NCBI GenBank assembly: GCA_007117175.1
Contig: SKGZ01000210.1
Location: forward strand, 1-5,802
Length of the DNA stretch: 5,802 bases
DNA from: Bacteriovoracales bacterium
Lineage (GTDB): Bacteria; Bdellovibrionota; Bacteriovoracia; Bacteriovoracales; Bacteriovoracaceae
Direction of reading: 5' to 3'
The position numbers and the translations under genes are program-made. Positions 1 through 5,536 of the stretch are shown piece after piece. A model generated the notes under the pieces. The model made no database searches. It was not told the DNA's origin and was given only the letters and a program-made list of their open reading frames with translations. Every line of letters starts with the position of its first letter. Position 1 is the first letter of the stretch.

Positions 1-42
1 CCCTTAATCACAATAAGTTGTTCATATATAATGAACAAATGA
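1..42 (+). CDS. possible 3' end of an upstream gene overlapping the nucleotidyltransferase start
   Basis: Frame 1 is open from the left edge and ends at TGA 40-42. That stop overlaps the ATG at 39-41 in the four-base ATGA arrangement typical of translationally coupled genes. Only 13 residues are in view, so no family can be read. Nucleotidyltransferases of this kind are often the second gene of a pair with a small DNA-binding partner, which would fit, but that is inference. The overlap could equally be chance, because a promoter-like TATAAT also sits at 27-32. Confidence 0.25.
   Translation, partial: PLITISCSYIMNK
18..38. promoter_or_regulatory. 8-bp-arm inverted repeat containing a -10-like hexamer
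   Basis: TTGTTCAT (18-25) and ATGAACAA (31-38) are perfect complementary arms around a 5-base centre. TATAAT lies inside the repeat at 27-32, so a repressor bound here would cover a -10 box. The -35 position (4-9, TTAATC) is poor. If this is a promoter, its start would fall close to the ATG at 39, giving a leaderless or nearly leaderless message. It is seen in sequence; the operator role is inferred. Confidence 0.4.
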
Positions 43-527
43 AAGAGGAAATAGAAGCTTTTGATAGGTACTTAAACGAAAGAAGGCAAGAATTCGTAGG
101 CATCATAATCGGAGGAGCAGCTCTTAATTTCTTAGGAGTTATTTCAAGAGCTACTCAAGATATCGACTTCATCGAACCTAAGATTCCATTAAATATTAAA
201 AAAGCTTCTATAGAATTTGCCGAACAACACCCCGAACTAAAATTGAATGTAAGAAATAGTTGTAGTATAAATCAGCTTAGGGTTATGGCTGGTACACTTT
301 GCGTGCGATTACCCTGGTACACTTTCAGTGCGATCGAACACTTTGAAGAAACTTTACTGAAGAATCATCCTCAATCAATTCTTGTAAAATCCAGTTTTCT
401 TGATGTTGAACTGACTCAATTATCATTTCATGAAAACACTCAAGGGAAAGTTTATCGCCCTCACTATAGGAAAAATATAATAATGACAATAAAAGATCAT
501 CCCTACGCTGCTGGGGAAATCGCCTAA
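39..527 (+). pseudogene. 5' part of a DUF6036/AbiEii-like nucleotidyltransferase, fused to an IS end
   Basis: The first 69 codons or so encode a nucleotidyltransferase core: a helical N-terminus, then GGAALNFLG and TQDIDF. The Gly-Gly pair and the DxD aspartates bind nucleotide and metal in the polymerase-beta-like superfamily. The closest recognisable type is the DUF6036/AbiEii-like group, often toxin or defence related. Homology stops after about base 245 (HPELKL). From 290 to 340 the frame translates IS21 terminal repeats, and it then runs through unrelated flank to TAA at 525-527. The C-terminal half expected in the family is missing, so activity is unlikely. The frame extends upstream to TTG 18, but I chose ATG 39 because it overlaps an upstream TGA (ATGA) and the TTG lies within a palindrome. 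No clear SD is present. It is probably a remnant, although the chimeric frame is intact. Confidence 0.65.
290..340 (+). mobile_element. orphan right end of an IS21-family element
   Basis: Two tandem copies of a TGGTACACTTT...TGCGAT repeat lie at 290-310 and 315-340, ending in CA at 340. The inner copy (290-309) is a perfect 20/20 reverse complement of 5688-5707. The outer 26 bases (315-340) match the reverse complement of 5682-5707 at 23 of 26 positions. Multiple terminal repeats with TG...CA tips are characteristic of the IS21 family. The polarity is that of a right end, so istB should lie to the left. Instead a nucleotidyltransferase reads to about 245, leaving at most about 95 bp of element. 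The body has been deleted. Confidence 0.75.
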
Positions 528-570
528 GAACCTCCAGCACGAACTTAACAACTTCAGACTTTATGGACAT
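325..570 (-). pseudogene. putative N-terminal gene fragment truncated by the IS right end
   Basis: The minus strand from ATG 570-568 encodes about 76 residues of plausible protein-like sequence, with amphipathic helices such as SEVVKFVLEVLRRF and an acidic, hydrophobic second half. It then enters the IS end at 340, which supplies the last residues and a TGA stop at 325-327. I do not recognise the family. There is no clear SD before the ATG. The opposite strand is also open here, as the tail of the nucleotidyltransferase frame, and the two cannot both be genuine. The minus reading looks more natural because it begins in flanking DNA and ends exactly where the IS starts. Confidence is low. Confidence 0.3.
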
Positions 571-644
571 CGTTTTATGATATCATCATGAAGTGACAAA
601 AATTGTCTTAGTCAGTAGAAAATTTAAATTATATTTGAATTGGG

Positions 645-959
645 CTAATAACTCTTGCGCACATCAATGATGAGAAGACGTACCGCTTTTAGACCTTGAT
701 CATTTTTAAAATATTCTTTTTGGTATACAAGAACATACCCACTTAAAGCAAGCGGAGCAACTCGTTCACTATCATTACGAAGCTGATACAAGTTTAAGTT
801 TTCTGAGATTTCTTTTAATTTATTCTGAACTTCTTCAATGAGTCTTTTTCCAAGGCAGGCATGACCGTTATAATTGCCCCATGATTCTCTTTCTATGGCC
901 CTTTGGATAAACCTCTCTCTCGAATCACCACGCCACACAATCTCATCTGCAAATTCCAT
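645..959 (-). CDS. putative RelE/ParE-like toxin of a type II toxin-antitoxin pair
   Basis: This is a 104-residue protein encoded immediately after a Phd/YefM-like antitoxin, 2 bp downstream, with a GGA-containing ribosome site inside the antitoxin's end. The centre (about residues 36-55) is a helix, ACLGKRLIEEVQNKLKEI. The C-terminal third has two beta-strand-like segments, GYVLVYQKEY and KAVRLLIIDV, ending in RKSY. That helix-then-strands order and the length fit the RelE/ParE fold, whose members cleave mRNA at the ribosome or poison gyrase. The N-terminal 35 residues are atypical, and no catalytic residue can be assigned with certainty, so the target is unknown. It could instead be a separate small toxin family. 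The assignment rests mainly on gene order and size. It is probably co-transcribed with the antitoxin from the promoter near 1300. Confidence 0.6.
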   Translation of the reverse strand: MEFADEIVWRGDSRERFIQRAIERESWGNYNGHACLGKRLIEEVQNKLKEISENLNLYQLRNDSERVAPLALSGYVLVYQKEYFKNDQGLKAVRLLIIDVRKSY

Positions 960-961
960 TT

Positions 962-1252
962 TTATCCAACTTTTTTATCAGCTTTTCCCTCAACCTTTCC
1001 AATAAGATCATTAAGCATATTAACTTTACTCTCAAAATCGGCCATCAGTTTTTCAGGGTTATAATCCGTCCTCTTGACTATACCTTCGGCCTTCTCAAGT
1101 CTGGCCATCAAATTAAAAAAATACTCTTGAGTCATCATAACTTTGACATCATGACCACGATGAAAAACCTGAAAAACATCCCCATCCTTCATTTCTGATA
1201 CAGCATTGGGATCACTTTTTAACTCACTAAAGTTCAGAGTTTTCTTGAACAT
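962..1252 (-). CDS. Phd/YefM-family antitoxin
   Basis: This is a 96-residue antitoxin, first in the operon. Residues 5-52 follow the Phd/YefM pattern: a short N-terminal strand and helix (TLNFSELKSDP), a MKDGDVFQVFHRGHDVKVMM strand pair with the conserved RG turn, then TQEYFFNLMARLE. This fold dimerises and binds DNA. Residues 53-96 are charged (KAEGIVKRTDYNPEKLM and a Lys-rich tail), as expected for the flexible arm that wraps the toxin. A strong ribosome site, GGTGGAGG, precedes ATG 1252-1250 with a short spacer, so it should be made in excess of the toxin. Members usually repress their own operon, and the three 11-bp repeats at 1268-1300 are the likely operator. The family call is firm; the exact subgroup is not. 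Confidence 0.8.
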   Translation of the reverse strand: MFKKTLNFSELKSDPNAVSEMKDGDVFQVFHRGHDVKVMMTQEYFFNLMARLEKAEGIVKRTDYNPEKLMADFESKVNMLNDLIGKVEGKADKKVG

Positions 1253-1267
1253 AAAACCTCCACCAAC

Positions 1268-1300
1268 AGACCATTAACAGTCCATTAAAAGACCATTATA
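1268..1300 (-). repeat. three tandem 11-bp repeats, probable antitoxin operator
   Basis: Three contiguous copies of AG(A/T)CCATTA(A/T)(C/A) lie at 1268-1278, 1279-1289 and 1290-1300. The 11-bp period is close to one helical turn, so bound proteins would line up on one DNA face. The array lies just upstream of the antitoxin gene and overlaps its -10 box and predicted transcription start. The repeat is seen directly; the operator role is inferred. Confidence 0.7.
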
Positions 1301-1323
1301 GGCTTAAAAGTAAACCTTTGCAA
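1295..1323 (-). promoter_or_regulatory. promoter of the toxin-antitoxin operon
   Basis: On the minus strand a perfect -10 TATAAT (1300-1295) is preceded by TTGCAA (1323-1318) with a 17-bp spacer. Transcription would start near 1288, inside the 11-bp repeats, leaving a leader of about 35 nt before ATG 1252. The -10 box is the third repeat itself, giving a direct route to autorepression. Confidence 0.65.
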
Positions 1324-1347
1324 CAGAATTTTATTGAGAGCCAAGCG

Positions 1348-1396
1348 ATAAGTGTCTGATATCATTTTAACCACAACCTTGACACTTATTGTCAAG
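1348..1396. promoter_or_regulatory. nested inverted repeats in the divergent intergenic region
   Basis: Two overlapping inverted repeats share one arm. ATAAGTGTC (1348-1356) pairs with GACACTTAT (1381-1389). CTTGACA (1378-1384) pairs with TGTCAAG (1390-1396) across five bases. The two pairings are mutually exclusive in RNA. In DNA they could be a repressor site between the toxin-antitoxin operon and the ATPase gene. A TGGCATAAT extended -10-like sequence follows at 1403-1411 on the plus strand. Confidence 0.45.
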
Positions 1397-1402
1397 CTCC
1401 GC

Positions 1403-1411
1403 TGGCATAAT
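1403..1411 (+). promoter_or_regulatory. candidate extended -10 for the AAA+ ATPase gene
   Basis: TGGCATAAT has the TGn extension and a 5/6 match to TATAAT. A TTGACA lies at 1379-1384, but 21 bp away, which is too far for a standard promoter, so an extended -10 mode would be needed. It is located about 30 bp before the ATG at 1443. Confidence 0.35.
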
Positions 1412-1442
1412 AGGCCATAACTTAAAAAAAAGTGAGGTTCAT

Positions 1443-1535
1443 ATGAATAATGATTGTATGTAAAATCAGCTCTTAGAGCTTTGCCATAAGCTGCTCTCTG
1501 TTAAGGAAGTCAAGCTATCAAGAGACTTTAGTGAG
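1443..1535 (+). other. 5' extension of the ATPase frame interrupted by an in-frame TAA
   Basis: ATG 1443 has a well-spaced SD (GAGGT, 1434-1438) and is in the frame of the ATPase, but TAA follows at 1461-1463, giving the six-codon MNNDCM. After the TAA the frame is open and protein-like (NQLLELCHKLLSVKEVKLSRDF) right into the main ORF. No start codon occurs in it before GTG 1536. The ATG at 1458 abuts the TAA as a start-stop pair. Another ATG at 1450 in frame +1 reads MIVCKISS and would join the ATPase frame if one A were added to the A4 run at 1462-1465. Confidence 0.6.
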
Positions 1536-3740
1536 GTGATCGGGCTAGTGATTGGCCCAGATAAGCGAGCTGAGATTATCTGCGAGCTTCTACCAGAGAT
1601 CGTTCGCTTAAAAAACCGTGAAAACACCCATCATGCCATCTTTATGGACAAAGACTGTAATGACTCTGATTTAAGACGGGTTTTAAAAGAAAGTAATTGG
1701 CACCAATTGATCACTGATCCTAATAAGCAAAGGCAATCACTGGGCCTAAAAATTGAGAAGGCCTTTTGGGGCAAGCAACAAAGACCAAAGATTCAATCTC
1801 AAGGCAGTGACTTCTATATTGATGAAGAAGACTTTGCCCAAACCATCGATCAAATGATCGATTTGTCCCTTTATAATACCTTCACCATTCGTGAGTTGTT
1901 TGCCCAGAAAGTCGGCCAGGTTTATCATCAGAGCGAAACTCAAAAATATCAATACCCCCCATTATTTGAAAAATTATCCAACGTCTTTGAACTAACAGAG
2001 TTGCAAAAAAAGATCCTTAGCTTTTACTACTTATACGAAGTGATCGAAAAATTTGAAACCTTTGTGGATTTTACCGCCTTGGACTTTAGCAAAAGGGCCA
2101 ATGCCGCTAGCGCGTTTGCCATTCTTTTAGGCACTAGCACCTCTAAAATCAAAAGAGAGATTAAAAGCAATTATAAGCTCTCTCATGCCATGTTAATCGA
2201 GATTTACGATAACACCATCAGTCTGAGCGATCATATTTCAGATTTTCTACAAAACGATGATGAACAGGCGGATCTGTTTTCCTACTTTTTTGAAAAAGCA
2301 GACACTCAACATTGCATAGCTGTGCAAGAGCACAGACTGGGCCAAGATGAAATTAACGCCCTGAAATACCTCCTGCAATGCCCTCAGGGCAGCAACCTAC
2401 TCCTGTACGGAAACCCCGGCACGGGAAAAACCGAGTTCAGCAAAAGCATTGGCAAAGAACTAGGACTTGAGGTTTATAAAGTCAAAACCCACGATGCCAA
2501 TTGCGATAATATGCTCAAGGCCAAAAGATCGGCGCTAATTGCCGCCAAGAACATCCTAAAGAATAACGCGCTGTTGGTGATGGATGAAGCCGAAGAAATA
2601 CTACAATCTGGCTCTAATATCTTCTACAAAGATAAGACTGATCACAAAGCGTGGCTAAACACCTATATGGAAGAGCATGCCATCAATATCGTTTGGATCT
2701 CCAATGATATCACCATGCACCCCTCAACCATGAGGCGATTTGATCTCGCGCTACACTTTGAGTCCTTTAGCAAATCGCAAAGGCTCACCGCCCTGAGTAA
2801 TATTCAACGTCAATTAGGCCTTCAGCTCTTTAACCAAGAAGAACTTCTTCATTTGGCCAAAGACTACACCCTAGATCCTGGCGCCCTCAATCTGGCCTTT
2901 CGCAAGATAGGCGCGCTAGCAGACGAGAATGTGAACAAGAAAGACATCGTGTTAACCCTGCTGGATTTTCAGATGAAATTACTCAAGGGAAAATCGGTGA
3001 AAGAAAAACCCATCGAGTCATTCTATAACCCTAACTTTATCAATACCTCCATTGAGGAAAAAGAAATTATTAGCACCATCAAAAGCTATTATCAACGCAC
3101 GGGAGAACTGCACAACCTATGCGTTCTTTTTCAAGGTGTGCCCGGCACCGGTAAGACTGAATACGCCAAGTATCTCTCAGAAGAACTGGAAAGGAATATG
3201 TCTATTAAGCGCGCCAGCGATATCATAAGCCCCCTTTGGGGAGGAACTGAGAAGGAAATCGCCAAGATGTTTCGAGCAGCAGAAAAAGATGGGGACATTT
3301 TATTTCTCGATGAATGCGACAGCTTGTTTAAACCAAGAAAGAATGCAGAGTATTCATGGATAGCCAGTGAAACCAATGAACTGCTCACCCAGATGGAGCG
3401 CTTTAAAGGAGTCTTAATTTGCGCTACTAACTTTGTTGATCGTATTGATCACGCCGCCCTTCGGCGTTTTCATTTGAAAGTTAAGTTTGAGGACCTCAAG
3501 AGCGAGAAACTGATTCATGTGTATCAGGCCTTTTTTTCCAAGCTGGTGCCCGATGAGCTGACTTCGGTGGAGAGTTTGAAACTTCAGTGCATTAATAATC
3601 TCAACCCCGGGGATTTTAAGGCCGTCTACAACGGGGGGCTGTTTAAGAAAGGGCTTAGTCACCAGGAGATTATATCTAGACTGCAAGATGAGGTTTCATA
3701 TAAGCAACATCGAAGTCCCATTGGGCTGGCGCGGGGGTAG
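1536..3740 (+). CDS. tandem two-domain AAA+ ATPase, possibly 5'-disrupted
   Basis: This is 734 residues from GTG 1536, likely a cytosolic protein remodelling machine. Residues 1-270 are a helical N-terminal region. First AAA+ domain: Walker A GNPGTGKT (292-299), Walker B LLVMDE (346-351), sensor-1 WISN (387-390) and MRRFD arginines (400-401). Second domain: Walker A GVPGTGKT (534-541), pore-loop-like LWGGTEKE (567-574), Walker B ILFLDE (588-593), sensor-1 CATN (629-632) and LRRF arginines (643-644). Both nucleotide sites look complete. The first domain's segment between Walker A and B is less canonical, as usual in bacterial Cdc48-like tandem ATPases. No protease domain, signal peptide or membrane segment is seen. 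The GTG has no well-placed SD, and the frame extends upstream past a TAA to ATG 1443, so the natural N-terminus is probably about 31 residues longer. The 3' end is G-rich. Its partner and substrate are unknown. Confidence 0.85.
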   Translation: MIGLVIGPDKRAEIICELLPEIVRLKNRENTHHAIFMDKDCNDSDLRRVLKESNWHQLITDPNKQRQSLGLKIEKAFWGKQQRPKIQSQGSDFYIDEEDFAQTIDQMIDLSLYNTFTIRELFAQKVGQVYHQSETQKYQYPPLFEKLSNVFELTELQKKILSFYYLYEVIEKFETFVDFTALDFSKRANAASAFAILLGTSTSKIKREIKSNYKLSHAMLIEIYDNTISLSDHISDFLQNDDEQADLFSYFFEKADTQHCIAVQEHRLGQDEINALKYLLQCPQGSNLLLYGNPGTGKTEFSKSIGKELGLEVYKVKTHDANCDNMLKAKRSALIAAKNILKNNALLVMDEAEEILQSGSNIFYKDKTDHKAWLNTYMEEHAINIVWISNDITMHPSTMRRFDLALHFESFSKSQRLTALSNIQRQLGLQLFNQEELLHLAKDYTLDPGALNLAFRKIGALADENVNKKDIVLTLLDFQMKLLKGKSVKEKPIESFYNPNFINTSIEEKEIISTIKSYYQRTGELHNLCVLFQGVPGTGKTEYAKYLSEELERNMSIKRASDIISPLWGGTEKEIAKMFRAAEKDGDILFLDECDSLFKPRKNAEYSWIASETNELLTQMERFKGVLICATNFVDRIDHAALRRFHLKVKFEDLKSEKLIHVYQAFFSKLVPDELTSVESLKLQCINNLNPGDFKAVYNGGLFKKGLSHQEIISRLQDEVSYKQHRSPIGLARG

Positions 3741-3753
3741 AGTGGGTGGCGGG
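3723..3753 (+). other. G-quadruplex-forming motif over the ATPase stop codon
   Basis: Four G runs (3723-3725, 3733-3737, 3744-3746 and 3751-3753) are separated by loops of 7, 6 and 4 bases. This satisfies the usual G3+N1-7 rule on the coding strand and spans the TAG at 3738-3740. It stands out in an otherwise AT-rich window and could affect termination or message decay. Whether it folds cannot be judged here. Confidence 0.45.
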
Positions 3754-3795
3754 TGGAGAGTTGGAGAGGTTTTAAATCAAACACTGATTGATTCG

Positions 3796-3846
3796 TGGTC
3801 AAAACATGATAACCTCATTATTAATTATTTTAATTACTAAGGTTAT
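3796..3846 (+). promoter_or_regulatory. weak promoter and inverted repeat ahead of the 446-residue gene
   Basis: TGGTCA (3796-3801) and TATTAA (3819-3824) are 17 bp apart, each a 4/6 match to the -35 and -10 consensus. ATAACCT (3809-3815) and AGGTTAT (3840-3846) form a perfect 7-bp inverted repeat around them, enclosing two TAATTA copies (3822-3827 and 3831-3836). The AT-rich composition makes chance hits likely. The 121-bp gap and fresh SD nevertheless suggest separate initiation from the ATPase gene. Confidence 0.3.
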
Positions 3847-3861
3847 AAAAGGAGATCTAAA

Positions 3862-5202
3862 TTGGGAAATCTCTATTATGTAATGAAAGTAAATAATGGC
3901 AATAAATCTTTTTGGCCTTTGGTCTTATATCATTTTCTTGAAGCGAATGATCAGTATTTAGAAAAGCTTAAAGGCAAATGCGATATTCTAGAACTTGAAA
4001 AAGCACTTATAAAGAAAGTACAAGATAAAGAAAAAGATAAAGAAAGTGTATGCTTGAAGCTCTATACTGGATATGAATCAGATAAATGGAAGCCCATTAT
4101 AAAAAAAAATAAAGTTGAGCAAGAATTCTTCAATGGTAAAAGCAGCCAAACTAATGAGAGTAAAGACAAGGAATCAATAACCGATTTTTACAATATAGCA
4201 ATTGTAAACCAGAGCCAAGATATAGAAACAAAAGCAAAGGTCCTAATTTTTACAGAAAGATTACTTTTTTTCCTAGAACCAACAGGTAAATGGGAGAAGG
4301 TTGATCATATAAAATTCAATGAAATAAACCTCCCCAAGCAGTTTCAACCCCAGTATGGTATTGGGAAAAAGAGCAATTCTATCTTTAAACATGCACTGAT
4401 TCAGCTAAAAATAGTAAAAATAGCTGAACGCAATAATCTCCCGCCAGCAATCGACTCACTATCAACTTATCAGTATCTGACCAGAGGAACACTAAGACAT
4501 ATTGGGAGAATGGGAAGTAGTAGAGTTCAAGAAGACCTAAAAAAATCTTTGCAAGGACAAGACTTCTTGGAAATTCCACGATGTTTTAAAAACAAGCAAA
4601 CTAATGCGATTGAATTCAAAAAAGATAGTGAGATAAGAGAAACACCAATAGCGAGATTATATCGCTATGTACTCGACACATTAATTGGTGAGGATACTAC
4701 AGCATGTCCAATTAAAGATGAATTACTTCCTTACTGGATGATCACACCTGTACAATTAGAGGCTGCTGCCGCCATCTTTGCTCGAGACTTGAACTATATG
4801 CCTCAATTCTATATTGCAAAATCTACCCAACATGTCGATGTTAGAGCAGAGAAAATTATGATGGATAGCGGCATACCAGAAGAGAAAAAAAAGATTATAG
4901 AAAAACTGTGCGAGGTATTGAATCTTAACGAGATTATTAAAAAAAATATAATCACTATCCAATGCAAAAACTATGAGAATGTTATATTAGATCATATACA
5001 TGCTGATATCTTATTTACTCCGCAATCGCTTCCTAAATCTGCCCCAATGTCCGACTCCTGCCCTCGAGAAATAACAAGACTAGACCTGGAAACAGTTATA
5101 GAGACGATAAAACAATTAACAACACATCCAGAGCTCTTTGAACTATTTATATGGTGGAAGATGCATGAAGAAAAGCTGATTAAAACCAACAGCGCAAATT
5201 AA
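3862..5202 (+). CDS. unrecognised 446-residue protein
   Basis: I do not recognise a family. The TTG start is supported by an AAAGGAGA ribosome site at 3848-3854 with a good spacer; the next in-frame ATG (3883) has none. The protein is Lys/Glu-rich, with no signal peptide or evident membrane segment, so it is probably cytosolic. Residues 1-50 look structured (aromatic-rich, FWPLVLYHFLE). Residues 51-106 hold a charged linker with KDKES twice (58-62 and 101-105). Residues 124-145 carry strands (AKVLIFTERLLFFLEP). A basic stretch at 204-221 (QYLTRGTLRHIGRMGSSR) could contact nucleic acid. Residues 296-320 and 400-440 are helical. No nuclease, ATPase or methylase motif is apparent. It follows the AAA+ gene on the same strand after 121 bp, so it may be its partner, but its visibly lower GC suggests a different origin. 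Its length and clean frame make it a genuine gene. Confidence 0.75.
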   Translation: MGNLYYVMKVNNGNKSFWPLVLYHFLEANDQYLEKLKGKCDILELEKALIKKVQDKEKDKESVCLKLYTGYESDKWKPIIKKNKVEQEFFNGKSSQTNESKDKESITDFYNIAIVNQSQDIETKAKVLIFTERLLFFLEPTGKWEKVDHIKFNEINLPKQFQPQYGIGKKSNSIFKHALIQLKIVKIAERNNLPPAIDSLSTYQYLTRGTLRHIGRMGSSRVQEDLKKSLQGQDFLEIPRCFKNKQTNAIEFKKDSEIRETPIARLYRYVLDTLIGEDTTACPIKDELLPYWMITPVQLEAAAAIFARDLNYMPQFYIAKSTQHVDVRAEKIMMDSGIPEEKKKIIEKLCEVLNLNEIIKKNIITIQCKNYENVILDHIHADILFTPQSLPKSAPMSDSCPREITRLDLETVIETIKQLTTHPELFELFIWWKMHEEKLIKTNSAN

Positions 5203-5323
5203 TCGCCCCTCCCTATTTCTCCTTACTTACATTACTTCGGGAGTATATTCATCAATCTTCAAAGGATATTGCTTAGATGAGAAACTTTAAAACTCTTACC
5301 TTCTCAGGTTTTAGATAGAGACA
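5203..5323. other. intergenic, convergent; nothing confident
   Basis: The 121 bp between the converging 446-residue gene and the short minus-strand ORF contain no ORF of note and no clear stem followed by a U-run on either strand, so no terminator can be called. Confidence 0.4.
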
Positions 5324-5536
5324 TTAAATCAAAAAACTATCAGTTTTAAAATTTGAATTCACTAATTTTAAAATCTCATTTTTAAAATCTGGAAATCTTT
5401 TCAGATTAACGCCAACCATTAAATTATCACTCTTCGATCTAAATACACGTTTAGGCGCTTTTCTTTTATGAAAATTCGTTTCAAGAAAATCCATGAAGTA
5501 CTTCGCTATATCAATAGCGAAACCTCTGTCACTCAT
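5324..5536 (-). CDS. small or truncated ORF resembling the N-terminus of a larger protein
   Basis: This is 70 residues from ATG 5536-5534, preceded by GGATAAGT as a modest ribosome site. The frame can be extended ten codons to a GTG at 5566, but a stop lies immediately before it and it has no SD. The sequence begins with a helix (IAKYFMDFLETNF), then a basic patch (HKRKAPKRVFRSK), then DNLMVGVNLKRFPDF and NEILKLVNSNF, ending in FLI. This looks like a natural N-terminal domain that stops abruptly, which would make it the remnant of a longer gene. I cannot name the family. The basic patch may bind nucleic acid. It is convergent with the 446-residue gene and close to an IS, so truncation by rearrangement is plausible. 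Confidence 0.4.
   Translation of the reverse strand: MSDRGFAIDIAKYFMDFLETNFHKRKAPKRVFRSKSDNLMVGVNLKRFPDFKNEILKLVNSNFKTDSFLI

Noticed and set aside
595..607. GACAA-AAA-TTGTC hairpin as terminator of the toxin operon
   Set aside because: The stem is only 5 bp and AT-rich, and no U-run follows on the minus strand (ACTTC comes next).
1379..1411. TTGACA with CATAAT as a standard sigma-70 promoter
   Set aside because: The spacer is 21 bp, outside the usual 16-19; only the extended -10 is kept as a weak candidate.
1746..1952. Minus-strand ORF of 68 codons inside the ATPase gene
   Set aside because: It is antisense to a clear AAA+ coding frame, with no SD and no protein-like character.
3131..3388. 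Minus-strand ORF of 85 codons opposite the second AAA+ domain
   Set aside because: It lies over the Walker A and B motifs of the plus-strand gene; its serine/leucine-rich translation is a typical antisense shadow.
3414..3686. Minus-strand ORF of 90 codons at the ATPase 3' end
   Set aside because: It is antisense to the C-terminal AAA+ region, with no ribosome site or recognisable content.
4024..4047. Two 12-bp copies (GATAAAGAAAAA and GATAAAGAAAGT) as a phase-variable repeat
   Set aside because: There are only two copies, they are imperfect, and the period is a multiple of three, so a copy change would not shift the frame; it is best seen as a small duplication in a charged linker.
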